A DNA stretch of 57,603 nt from Bacillota bacterium (lineage in GTDB: Bacteria; Bacillota; Clostridia; Oscillospirales; Ruminococcaceae). Shown here piece after piece: positions 15,616 through 25,700 of the stretch (position 1 is its first letter; every line of letters starts with the position of its first letter). Below the pieces are notes generated by a model. It was not told where the DNA came from and made no database searches. It saw only the letters and a program-made list of their open reading frames with translations. Location: positions 1-57,603 of the forward strand of contig JAEZKF010000004.1 of assembly GCA_023415575.1 (NCBI GenBank). Direction: 5' to 3'. Made by a program: the position numbers and the translations under genes.

Positions 15616-17697
15616 TTATTCCTGCTTGGAACGGGTAGACATGATACCCTCGGCAATGGACTTCGGCACCTCGATGTAGTGGCTCGGCTCCATTGTGTAG
15701 TTGCCGCGTCCCTGCGTTTTGGAGCGCAGGTCGGTAGAGTAGCCAAACATCTCGCTAAGCGGCACGAACGCATTGATCTGCTGCGCACCGAACTGTGCCT
15801 CCATGCCCTGAATCTGTCCGCGGCGGGCATTGAGGTCGCCGATAACGTCGCCCATGTATTCCTCGGGAACTGTGACGGCAACCCTCATAATCGGCTCGAG
15901 GATGACGGGATCCGCCTTCTTCATCGCCTCTTTGAAGGCCATAGAACCTGCAATCTTAAACGCCATTTCGGACGAGTCAACCTCGTGGTAAGAACCATCA
16001 TACAGCGTTACGATGACATCCACAACGGGATATCCCGCCAAAACGCCTGCCTGCATGGCTCCCTGAATACCGGCGTCAACAGGAGCGATATACTCCTTGG
16101 GAATTGCGCCGCCCACAATGGCATTTCTGAACTCGTAACCCTTGCCGGACTCGTTGGGCTCAATCTTAATCTTAACATGACCGTACTGGCCGCGGCCGCC
16201 CGACTGGCGTGCATACTTGTGGTCGACATCCGCAACCTTGCGAATGGTCTCCTTGTACGCAACCTGAGGCTTACCGACGTTTGCCTCTACGCGGAACTCG
16301 CGCAGAAGACGGTCAACGATAATCTCCAGATGCAGCTCACCCATACCCGCGATAATAGTCTGGCCTGTTTCCTCGTCGGTGTAGGTCTTGAAGGTGGGGT
16401 CTTCCTCAGCAAGCTTGGAAAGCGCAATACCCATCTTCTCCTGACCGGCCTTGGTCTTGGGCTCGATAGCAACACGGATAACGGGCTCCGGGAACTCCAT
16501 CGACTCAAGGATGATCGGGTGCTTTGCATCACACAGCGTGTCGCCTGTGGTGGTGTTTTTCAGACCAACCGCAGCGGCAATGTCGCCGGCGAAGCACTCT
16601 TCGATATCCTGACGGTGGTTTGCGTGCATCTGCAGGATGCGGCCGATGCGCTCGTTGTTGTCCTTGTTCGCGTTATACACGGTGCTGCCGGTTTTCACCG
16701 AGCCGGAGTAAACGCGGAAGAAACAGAGCTTACCTACATAGGGGTCGGTCGCAATCTTAAACGCAAGCGCGGAGAAAGGTGCCTTGTCGTCCGAGGGACG
16801 CTCCTCGGTCTCACCGGTATTGGTGTTGATACCGGTGATGTGATCGATATCGGTAGGAGCAGGCATATAGTCGATTACTGCATCAAGAAGCTTCTGTACG
16901 CCCTTGTTGCGGTAAGAGGTACCGCATACAACGGGAACGATGGTATTTGCGATGGTACCCTTGCGGATGCAGGCTTTCAGCTCGTCGATTGAAAGCTCCT
17001 CACCATCGAGGTATCTCATCATAATATCCTCGTCCAGCTCAGCGACAGCTTCAACAAGCTTCTGACGATATTCTTCTGCCTTTTCCTTCATATCCTCGGG
17101 GATCTCCTCAACGCGGATATCCTTGCCGAGGTCGTCGTAGTAGACGTAGGCCTTCATCTCAAGCAGGTCGATGATTCCTTTGAAGAACTGCTCCGAGCCG
17201 ATAGGCAGCTGAATCGGAACAGCGTTGCATTTGAGTCTCTGGTGCATCATATCTACTACGCGGTAGAAGTCAGCACCCATGATGTCCATCTTATTAACAT
17301 AGGCCATGCGCGGCACTTTGTACTTATCAGCCTGACGCCACACGGTCTCAGACTGCGGCTCGACGCCACCCTTTGCGCAAAAAACAGTAACAGAACCGTC
17401 TAACACGCGAAGAGAACGCTCAACCTCAACCGTGAAATCAACGTGCCCGGGCGTATCAATGATATTGATACGATGGCCCTTCCAGAACGCGGTGGTAGCA
17501 GCGGAGGTAATGGTGATACCTCTCTCCTGCTCCTGCTCCATCCAGTCCATCGTCGCAGAACCATCATGGGTTTCCCCTATCTTATGGGTTTTGCCTGTAT
17601 AGTACAGTATGCGCTCTGTAGTCGTGGTTTTTCCAGCGTCGATGTGAGCCATTATGCCTATGTTTCGGGTTTGTTCAAGCGAAACCTCTCTTGGCAT
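15616..17697 (-). CDS. fusA: Elongation factor G
   Basis: A 693-residue translocase GTPase. The start is MPREVSLEQTRNIGIMAHID followed by the P-loop AHIDAGKTT. DTPGHVDF (G3) and NKMD (G4) are present, and domain IV carries GRGQYGHVKI. The start at 17697 has an AAGGAGG ribosome site upstream. It lies 122 nt downstream of rpsG, in the conserved order rpsL-rpsG-fusA-tuf. Full length, with nothing unusual seen. Confidence 0.98.
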   Translation of the reverse strand: MPREVSLEQTRNIGIMAHIDAGKTTTTERILYYTGKTHKIGETHDGSATMDWMEQEQERGITITSAATTAFWKGHRINIIDTPGHVDFTVEVERSLRVLDGSVTVFCAKGGVEPQSETVWRQADKYKVPRMAYVNKMDIMGADFYRVVDMMHQRLKCNAVPIQLPIGSEQFFKGIIDLLEMKAYVYYDDLGKDIRVEEIPEDMKEKAEEYRQKLVEAVAELDEDIMMRYLDGEELSIDELKACIRKGTIANTIVPVVCGTSYRNKGVQKLLDAVIDYMPAPTDIDHITGINTNTGETEERPSDDKAPFSALAFKIATDPYVGKLCFFRVYSGSVKTGSTVYNANKDNNERIGRILQMHANHRQDIEECFAGDIAAAVGLKNTTTGDTLCDAKHPIILESMEFPEPVIRVAIEPKTKAGQEKMGIALSKLAEEDPTFKTYTDEETGQTIIAGMGELHLEIIVDRLLREFRVEANVGKPQVAYKETIRKVADVDHKYARQSGGRGQYGHVKIKIEPNESGKGYEFRNAIVGGAIPKEYIAPVDAGIQGAMQAGVLAGYPVVDVIVTLYDGSYHEVDSSEMAFKIAGSMAFKEAMKKADPVILEPIMRVAVTVPEEYMGDVIGDLNARRGQIQGMEAQFGAQQINAFVPLSEMFGYSTDLRSKTQGRGNYTMEPSHYIEVPKSIAEGIMSTRSKQE

Positions 17698-17819
17698 ATA
17701 GTCCTCCTTAGAAAAATAACTGCTATGCAGCCTTTGCAGCATGCATACCTACAGGCTACATACAAAGGCTCATTAGACATTGCATAAATAAATGTGTTAT
17801 CGTTTTACGGATAACGAAA

Positions 17820-18290
17820 TTACCATCTGTAGTTGGCAAAGGCCCTGTTGGCTTCAGCCATCTTATGAGTGTCCTCACGCTTCTTCACCGCGCCGCCCAA
17901 ATTGTTGGTGGCATCGATGATCTCGCCCGCAAGGCGCTCCTTCATGGTTCTCTCCGAGCGATTTCTCGCATACAGAGTGATCCAGCGCAGACCTAAGGTT
18001 TGTCTTCTCTCGGGTCTTACCGGCATCGGAACCTGGTAGGTAGAGCCGCCTACACGGCGCGCTTTAACCTCGAGCGACGGCATGACATTCTCCATTGCGA
18101 GCTCGAAGGCTTCCAGCGGGTCCTTGCCCGTCTTATCCTTTACGATGTCAAATGCACCGTAAACAATCTTCTGGGCTACACCCTTCTTGCCGTCATACAT
18201 CACGCTGTTGATTAAGCGTGTGACAAGCTTGGAATTATAAAGCGGATCGGGCAAAACATCACGTTTTGCAATCTGACCTCTTCTTGGCAT
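17820..18290 (-). CDS. rpsG: Ribosomal protein S7
   Basis: A 156-residue small-subunit protein that starts assembly of the 30S head by binding 16S rRNA. It has the normal start MPRRGQIAKRDVLPDPLYNS and the conserved GGSTYQVP and ARNRSERTMKERLA segments. The start at 18290 has GAAGGAGGG upstream. It is the second gene of the str operon, 173 nt after rpsL; that interval may hold a regulatory leader, but I see no clear structure. Confidence 0.98.
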   Translation of the reverse strand: MPRRGQIAKRDVLPDPLYNSKLVTRLINSVMYDGKKGVAQKIVYGAFDIVKDKTGKDPLEAFELAMENVMPSLEVKARRVGGSTYQVPMPVRPERRQTLGLRWITLYARNRSERTMKERLAGEIIDATNNLGGAVKKREDTHKMAEANRAFANYRW

Positions 18291-18463
18291 TTCGCTTCCC
18301 TCCTTCATAGAATGAATTCACAGGTACTCGAAAGCGCAAAACTCCCGCCAGCCAAGTGCAAGGTCATCTATCGGTTTACCTAGGGCAAACCTCTATATAT
18401 AAACCCATTGCACTTTGCTGTCTTCTGCCTTATTGCAGAAGAGCAATACCTGGGGTGTTTACA

Positions 18464-18895
18464 CTATTTCTTTGCAGCCGCACCCGGCTTGGGACGCTTC
18501 GCACCGTACTTGGAACGACCCTGCATACGCTTAGCAACGCCCTGGGCATCCAATGTGCCGCGGATGATGTGGTAACGTACACCAGGCAGGTCCTTTACAC
18601 GGCCGCCGCGAATGAGCACAACGCTATGCTCCTGCAGATTGTGACCGATACCAGGGATGTAAGCCGAAACCTCAGTCTGGTTTGTAAGCCTTACTCTTGC
18701 TACCTTACGCAGAGCGGAGTTAGGCTTTTTCGGGGTCATCGTTCTGATTGCTGTGCATACGCCGCGTTTCTGCGGAGAATTTTGGTCGGTCGTCACGCGC
18801 TTCTTGGAGTTGTAGCCCTTAAGCAGCGCAGGCGAGTTCGACTTCTTTTCCACAGTCTCTCGTCCTTTGCGAACCAGTTGGTTAAAGGTTGGCAT
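18464..18895 (-). CDS. rpsL: Ribosomal protein S12
   Basis: A 143-residue decoding-centre protein. The streptomycin-relevant loops read TMTPKKPNSALRK and GHNLQEHSVVLIRGGRVKDLPG, which are the common sensitive-type sequences with lysines at the positions that mutate in resistant strains. The C-terminal GRSKYGAKRPK is typical. The start at 18895 has AAGGAGG upstream. It is the first gene of the str operon, driven by the promoter at 19035-19064. No L7Ae-like gene lies between it and rpoC, unlike in Bacillus. Confidence 0.98.
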   Translation of the reverse strand: MPTFNQLVRKGRETVEKKSNSPALLKGYNSKKRVTTDQNSPQKRGVCTAIRTMTPKKPNSALRKVARVRLTNQTEVSAYIPGIGHNLQEHSVVLIRGGRVKDLPGVRYHIIRGTLDAQGVAKRMQGRSKYGAKRPKPGAAAKK

Positions 18896-19034
18896 GTTGC
18901 ACCTCCTTCTTTTGTTATGGTTTTATTATAAAAACGCGGTATGCGCGTTTTTACCAAAAGAAAAAACTCCCAGCGCAGAGCTTTCTGCAGTCTCTGTATT
19001 TACCATGTAGAATAACACCGGGCAACGACTATAC

Positions 19035-19064
19035 ATTTTAGCATCACACCTTATGGTTTGTCAA
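19035..19064 (-). promoter_or_regulatory. Promoter of the rpsL-rpsG-fusA-tuf operon
   Basis: Minus-strand -35 TTGACA (19059-19064), 18-nt spacer, -10 TAAAAT (19035-19040), about 140 nt upstream of rpsL. The box sequences are close to the sigma-A consensus. Confidence 0.75.
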
Positions 19065-19121
19065 CACCAAGGGTGTAGAAAATCGGAAAAAAGAGGTTTT
19101 TATCCCTGTGCTAAATGCCCG

Positions 19122-19156
19122 ATAAAAATCGGGAGTCGTGGGATTACGACTCCCGA
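19122..19156 (-). terminator. Intrinsic terminator of rpoC
   Basis: tcgggagtcgt (19129-19139) and acgactcccga (19146-19156) form an 11-bp perfect stem, followed on the minus strand by TTTTTAT. It lies 26 nt beyond the rpoC stop. Confidence 0.88.
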
Positions 19157-19181
19157 CATATCGTATAGCCTTTTGTCCGAT

Positions 19182-22100
19182 TTAGTTTGCGAAGCTCATC
19201 GCTTCGGCGGGATGGGTGGGTTGGGGCTCGGTACTCGTAGTGGGAACAACCTCTACGTTGCCGTAGCACGCCATACCGGTACCTGCGGGGATGAGCTTAC
19301 CGATGATGACGTTCTCCTTAAGACCGAGCAGCGGGTCAACCTTACCCTTGATGGCGGCCTCGGTGAGCACGCGGGTGGTCTCCTGGAAGGACGCTGCGGA
19401 CAGGAACGAATCGGTGGCAAGGGATGCCTTGGTGATACCGAGCAGGACAGGCTCAAATACCGGGGGTTTGAGATCCTCACCGTTCTTGATGCGCTCGTCA
19501 ATCTCACGCAGGGTTGCGTTGGCATCCAGCTTATCCACAAGGGTGCCGGGCAGCATGTTGGTGTCGCCGCCGTCTACAACGCGAACCTTCTTCATCATCT
19601 GACGGACGATAACCTCGATATGCTTGTCGTTGATATCAACGCCCTGCATACGGTAAACCTTCTGTACCTCGGCAATCAGGTAATCCTGTACGGCATCGGC
19701 ACCCTGTACGGCAAGAATGTCGTGCGGGTTAACAGAGCCTTCGGTCAGGCGGTCGCCAACGCGGACGATGTCGCCATCCTCAACACAGGTTCTCGAGCCG
19801 TAGGGGATGAGGTAGCTTCTCTCCTCGCCCGTCTCTTTATTGGTAACAATGACATGCTTGTTCTTCTTAATCTCGCCAAAGTGAACCTCGCCGGCAATCT
19901 CACTGATGATGGCAAGGCACTTGGGCTTTCTGCCCTCGAACAGCTCTTCGACGCGGGGCAGACCCTGAGTAATATCCTCGGCGCTTGCGATACCGCCGGT
20001 GTGGAAGGTACGCATCGTAAGCTGTGTACCCGGCTCACCGATGGACTGGGCCGAGATAATACCAACCGCCTCGCCCACTGCGACCGCCTTGCCGGTTGCA
20101 AGGTTTGCACCGTAGCAGCGCGCACATACGCCGTGCTTGGATTCGCAGGTAAGGGTGGTGCGGATCTTAACGCGCTTAACGCCCGTTGCAACAATCTTCT
20201 CCGCATCGCGGTCATCCATCATCTTGTCGCGGCTGACGAGCACCTCGCCGGTCTCCTTGTCGATGAAGTCCTCTGCAAGATAACGTCCGGTCAGACGCTC
20301 AGCTAGGCTCTCGATGAGACCGTTGCCTTCCTTGATGTCGTAAACCTCAATTCCATCGTGGGTTCCGCAGTCTTCCTGACGGATGATAACATCCTGCGAA
20401 ACGTCAACCAGACGGCGGGTCAGGTAACCCGAGTCTGCTGTACGCAGCGCCGTATCAGCAAGGCCCTTACGCGCACCACGCGAGGAGATGAAGTATTCCA
20501 GAATATTCAGGCCCTCACGGTAGTTAGACCGAATCGGAATTTCGATGGTGGTACCGGAGGTATTTGCAATCAGTCCGCGCATACCGGCGAGCTGACGAAT
20601 CTGGTTGATTGAACCACGCGCGCCCGAGTCCGCCATCATGAAGATGGGGTTGAACTCGTCAAGGTTATCCTGCAGGGCCTGCGAAACCTTTTGGGTGGTC
20701 TCGTTCCAGATGCGGATAACCTGCTCGTAACGCTCGCTGTTGGAAAGCTCACCGCGGCGGTAGCGTCTGGTAACGGTCTGAATGGCCGCCTCGGCGTCCG
20801 CAATCAGCTGCTGCTTCTGCGGCGGGATAACCGCGTCGGATACCGCTACGGTAATCGCACCACGGGTTGAGTACTTAAAGCCCAGTGCCTTGATCTTGTC
20901 AAGCACCTCGGCAGTCTTGGCGGTGCCGTGCACCTTAATGCACTTTTCAATGATCTTACCGAGCTGCTTCTTGCCGACCTTAAAGGAAATCTCAAGGTCA
21001 AACAGGTGCTCTGGGTCACTTCTGTCTACAAAGCCGAGATCCTGCGGAATCGGCTCGTTGAAGATGACGCGGCCAATGGTGGTCTCCACAAGGCGGCTAA
21101 CCTGCTGGCCGTCTATCTCCTTGGTAAAGCGAATCTTAATCGTCGCATGCAGGCCGATTGCTCTCTCCTGATATGCCATCAATGCCTCAGAGACATCGCG
21201 GAACACCTTGCCCTCGCCGGGTTCACCGGGCTTGAGCATGGTGAGATAATAGGAGCCGAGTACCATGTCCTGCGTCGGGACCGTAACAGGACGGCCGTCC
21301 GAAGGCTTAAGCAGGTTGTTTGCCGCAAGCATCAGGAACCGGGCTTCTGCCTGCGCCTCTGCCGAAAGCGGTACGTGTACTGCCATCTGGTCGCCGTCGA
21401 AGTCGGCGTTGTATGCGGTACATACCAGCGGGTGCAGCTTAAGCGCACGTCCTTCTACGAGCACCGGCTCAAAGGCCTGAATACCCAGACGGTGCAGCGT
21501 CGGCGCACGGTTGAGCAGCACGGGATGGTCGCGGATAACGGTCTCAAGAGCGTCCCACACCTGCGGGTTTGCACGCTCAACCGTCTTTCTTGCGTTCTTT
21601 ATATTAGATGCGTCGCCTGTTTCCACTAGGCGCTTCATAACGAAAGGCTTGAACAGCTCAAGTGCCATCTCTTTTGGCAGACCGCACTGGAACATTTTAA
21701 GCTCCGGTCCTACTACGATAACCGAACGGCCCGAGTAGTCAACGCGCTTACCAAGCAGGTTCTGACGGAAACGTCCCTGCTTACCTTTAAGCATATCGGA
21801 AAGGGATTTAAGCGGGCGGTTGTTGGGGCCTGTTACGGGGCGGCCACGGCGGCCGTTATCGATAAGGGCGTCCACCGCCTCCTGCAGCATGCGCTTTTCG
21901 TTGCGCACGATGATGTCGGGCGCACCGAGTTCAAGCAGACGTGCAAGGCGGTTGTTGCGGTTGATTACCCTGCGGTAGAGGTCATTGAGGTCACTTGTGG
22001 CAAACCGTCCGCCGTCGAGCTGAACCATCGGGCGGATATCGGGCGGGATAACGGGCACCACGTCGAGGATCATCCACTCGGGGCGGTTGCCCGACTGGCG

Positions 22101-22745
22101 GAAGGCCTCTACTACCTCAAGGCGCTTAAGCAGGTGAATCTTCTTTTGACCAGCGGTGTTCTCGAGCTCCTCTTTGAGTTGCTCGGAGAGCTTTTCAAGG
22201 TCGATTTCAGCCAAAAGCTCGCGGATCGCCTCCGCACCCATGCCGGCGCGGAACTCATCCTCGTACTTTTCCTTCATATCGCGGTATTCTTTTTCGCTGA
22301 GCAGCTGACCCTTTTCAAGGGGCGTAAAGCCGGGGTCAATTACGATGTAGGCAGCGAAATACAATACCTTTTCAAGCAGACGGGAAGAGATATCCAAAAT
22401 CTGCCCCATGCGGGATTTGTTGCCCTTGAAGTACCAGATGTGCGATACCGGTGCCGCGAGTTCGATGTGGCCCATACGTTCACGGCGAACCTTCGCGCGG
22501 GTTACCTCAACGCCGCAACGGTCGCAGATCTTGCCCTTGTAGCGCAGGCGCTTATACTTACCGCAATGACATTCCCAGTCCTTTGTCGGACCAAAGATGC
22601 GCTCGCAGAACAGTCCGTCGCGCTCGGGCTTAAGTGTGCGGTAGTTGATGGTTTCGGGTTTTTTCACCTCACCATACGACCACTCGCGGATGGTCTGCGG
22701 TGAAGCAAGACCAATCTTTATTGACTCAAAAACGTTAAATTCCAA
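19182..22745 (-). CDS. rpoC: RNA polymerase beta' subunit
   Basis: An 1187-residue catalytic subunit. The N-terminal zinc site is CHCG...CDRCG (residues 59-77), the metal-binding NADFDGDQMAVHVPLS holds the three catalytic aspartates, and the second zinc site ends CESKHGVCARCYG. The bridge and trigger-loop region includes GLIANTSG and AQSIGEPGTQLTMRTFH. The length fits Clostridia, with no large insertion. The start at 22745 has a GAGGGGTTG ribosome site and lies 22 nt after rpoB. Ordinary. Confidence 0.98.
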   Translation of the reverse strand: MEFNVFESIKIGLASPQTIREWSYGEVKKPETINYRTLKPERDGLFCERIFGPTKDWECHCGKYKRLRYKGKICDRCGVEVTRAKVRRERMGHIELAAPVSHIWYFKGNKSRMGQILDISSRLLEKVLYFAAYIVIDPGFTPLEKGQLLSEKEYRDMKEKYEDEFRAGMGAEAIRELLAEIDLEKLSEQLKEELENTAGQKKIHLLKRLEVVEAFRQSGNRPEWMILDVVPVIPPDIRPMVQLDGGRFATSDLNDLYRRVINRNNRLARLLELGAPDIIVRNEKRMLQEAVDALIDNGRRGRPVTGPNNRPLKSLSDMLKGKQGRFRQNLLGKRVDYSGRSVIVVGPELKMFQCGLPKEMALELFKPFVMKRLVETGDASNIKNARKTVERANPQVWDALETVIRDHPVLLNRAPTLHRLGIQAFEPVLVEGRALKLHPLVCTAYNADFDGDQMAVHVPLSAEAQAEARFLMLAANNLLKPSDGRPVTVPTQDMVLGSYYLTMLKPGEPGEGKVFRDVSEALMAYQERAIGLHATIKIRFTKEIDGQQVSRLVETTIGRVIFNEPIPQDLGFVDRSDPEHLFDLEISFKVGKKQLGKIIEKCIKVHGTAKTAEVLDKIKALGFKYSTRGAITVAVSDAVIPPQKQQLIADAEAAIQTVTRRYRRGELSNSERYEQVIRIWNETTQKVSQALQDNLDEFNPIFMMADSGARGSINQIRQLAGMRGLIANTSGTTIEIPIRSNYREGLNILEYFISSRGARKGLADTALRTADSGYLTRRLVDVSQDVIIRQEDCGTHDGIEVYDIKEGNGLIESLAERLTGRYLAEDFIDKETGEVLVSRDKMMDDRDAEKIVATGVKRVKIRTTLTCESKHGVCARCYGANLATGKAVAVGEAVGIISAQSIGEPGTQLTMRTFHTGGIASAEDITQGLPRVEELFEGRKPKCLAIISEIAGEVHFGEIKKNKHVIVTNKETGEERSYLIPYGSRTCVEDGDIVRVGDRLTEGSVNPHDILAVQGADAVQDYLIAEVQKVYRMQGVDINDKHIEVIVRQMMKKVRVVDGGDTNMLPGTLVDKLDANATLREIDERIKNGEDLKPPVFEPVLLGITKASLATDSFLSAASFQETTRVLTEAAIKGKVDPLLGLKENVIIGKLIPAGTGMACYGNVEVVPTTSTEPQPTHPAEAMSFAN

Positions 22746-22767
22746 GCTGCAACCCCTCTTCCCTTAA

Positions 22768-25700
22768 TCAATCATCCAAAAACTCGTCGTCGCCGAGCTC
22801 GTCAAGAATATCCTCCTGATCATCATCGGAGGGAATCAATCCGTCGTCCTCCATCTCTTCCTCTTGGTATCCTTCGGGAACATCCCCTGAATCGTTTATC
22901 ATCTCATCGGGGAGTACGTCATCGATGGGGGTAAGACCCACATCCTCATCCTCTTCAAAGGTCTGTTTGAGGTCGATTTCTTGATTGTTTCGGTCAAGCA
23001 CCTTGACGTCGAGGGCAAGAGACTGCAGCTCCTTGATAAGCACCTTGAAGGATTCGGGGATGCCGGGCTTGGGTACGTTCTGTCCCTTTACAATCGCCTC
23101 GTAGGTCTTGACACGGCCAACCACGTCGTCCGACTTGACGGTGAGAATCTCCTGCAGGGTGTAGGCAGCGCCGTAAGCCTCAAGGGCCCAAACCTCCATC
23201 TCGCCGAAGCGCTGTCCGCCGAACTGGGCCTTACCGCCGAGCGGCTGCTGGGTTACCAGCGAGTATGGGCCGGTGGAGCGGGCATGGATCTTATCATCAA
23301 CCAGATGGTGCAATTTTAAGAAGTACATGTAGCCGACGGTTACGGGGTTATCAAACGGCTCGCCCGTTCTTCCGTCATAGAGGATGCTCTTGCCGTCTTC
23401 GCTGTAGCCCGCCTCAAGCAGACACTGGCGGATGTCGCTTTCTCTTGCGCCGTCGAATACGGGGGTCATGACCTTCCAGCCCAGCGCCTTTGCGGCGTAG
23501 CCGAGGTGAACCTCAAGTACCTGACCGATGTTCATACGGGAAGGAACGCCCAGCGGGTTGAGCACGATGTCAAGCGGTGTGCCGTCCGCGAGGAAGGGCA
23601 TATCCTCCTGCGGCAGGATGCGGGAAACAACGCCCTTGTTACCATGGCGTCCTGCCATCTTATCGCCGACGGAGATCTTTCTCTTCTGGGCGATGTAGCA
23701 GCGAACCACCATGTTGACGCCGGGGCTTAACTCATCGCAGTTTTCGCGGGTGAATACCTTAACGTCAACCACGATGCCGTATTCGCCGTGCGGCACGCGC
23801 AACGAGGTGTCGCGTACCTCACGCGCCTTCTCACCGAAGATGGCGCGCAGCAGACGCTCTTCCGCGGTCAGCTCGGTCTCGCCCTTGGGGGTAACCTTAC
23901 CGACGAGGATGTCGCCCGCATGTACCTCGGCGCCGATGCGGATAATACCGCGCTCGTCGAGGTCCTTTAAGGACTCGTCGCCCACGTTGGGGATATCTCT
24001 GGTAATCTCCTCAGCACCGAGCTTGGTGTCGCGTGCTTCGGTTTCGTATTCCTCAATATGAATAGAGGTGTAGACGTCATCACGCACCAAACGCTCGTTG
24101 ATGAGTACGGCGTCCTCGTAGTTGTAGCCTTCCCAGGTCATGAAGCCGATCAAGGCGTTCTTGCCGAGGCTGATTTCACCGTTGCAGGTAGCAGGACCGT
24201 CAGCAATAACCTGACCCTTTGTAATCGTCTCGCCGCGGTTTACAATCGGGCGCTGGTTGGTGCAGGTGCCCTGGTTGGAACGGGTGAACTTTACAAGCTT
24301 ATAGGTATCAAGACCACCGTCGGTCTTGCGGATGACAATCTCGTCGGCGCTTACGCGCTCAACAACACCGTCGCAGCGGGATACTACGGCTACGCCGGAA
24401 TCCACCGCCGCCTTGTACTCCATACCGGTGCCGACAATGGGCGACTCGGTCTTGAGCAGGGGTACCGCTTGACGCTGCATGTTCGAGCCCATCAGAGCAC
24501 GGTTTGCGTCGTCGTTCTCAAGGAAGGGAATCATAGCCGTAGCCACCGATACAACCATCTTAGGCGATACGTCCATGAAGTCCACATGACCGCGGTCTAC
24601 TTCCAAAATCTGATCGAGGTAACGGGCGTTAACGCGCTCTTTAGCAAAACGGCCCATCTCATCGAGCGGCTCGTTTGCCTGCGCAACAACGTACTCGTCC
24701 TCTACGTCGGCGGTCATATACACAACCTCATCGAGCACTACGCCGGTTTCCTTGTCCACACGGCGGTAGGGTGCTTCGATAAAGCCGTATTCATTAATGC
24801 GTGCAAAGGTTGCAAGGTAAGAAATCAGACCGATGTTGGGTCCTTCCGGCGTCTCAATCGGGCACATACGGCCGTAGTGGCTGTAGTGAACGTCGCGAAC
24901 CTCGAAACCCGCGCGGTCTCTGGAAAGACCTCCGGGGCCGAGGGCGGAAAGACGGCGCTTATGGGTAAGCTCCGCAAGGGGGTTGGTCTGATCCATGAAC
25001 TGAGACAGAGGCGAGGAGCCGAAGAACTCCTTAATGGCTGCAACCACCGGGCGGATGTTAATCAGCGCCTGCGGGGTGACAACCTCCATGTCCTGCGCCT
25101 GCAGGGTCATGCGCTCGCGGATAACGCGCTCCATCCTCGAAAAACCGATGCGGAACTGGTTCTGCAGCAGCTCGCCCACCGAACGGATGCGGCGGTTGCC
25201 CAGATGGTCGATGTCATCAATCTTGCCGATATCGTGGCAGAGGTTGTTGACATAGTTGATGGATGCAATGATATCCTCTTTAATGATGTGCTTGGGAATA
25301 AGGTCATCGATGCGGGCCTTGAGCATATCGACAAGGGTATCGTTGTCGGGAGCCTTGTCTAAGATCTCACGCAGCACCGAGAAGGAAACCTTCTCATTAA
25401 TGCCAAGGGCCTCGGCATCTACCGACACAAAGTCACGGATGTCGACCATGCCGTTGCTGATAACCTTAACCTCTTTACCCTCTACGTCCAGGTAAACGGT
25501 ATCTACGCCTGCGGCTTCAATTTCCTTTGCCTGCTCACGGGTAAGGGTCTGTCCGGCTTCCGCCATCAGCTCGCCTGTTAAGGGGTTGGCAACAGGGCGC
25601 ATGAGTGTCTTACCCGCAATACGGGAACCGATTGCGAGCTTCTTATTATATTTATAACGGCCAACACGAGAAAGGTCATAGCGGCGCGCGTCAAAGAAGA

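Noticed and set aside
19053..20306. A 417-codon rightward open frame opposite rpoC
   Set aside because: It lies fully antisense to the conserved rpoC gene, has no ribosome site, and its long openness comes from the codon bias of rpoC. Similar antisense frames over rpoB (24058-25362), fusA (15679-16992) and tuf (14284-15411) were rejected for the same reason.
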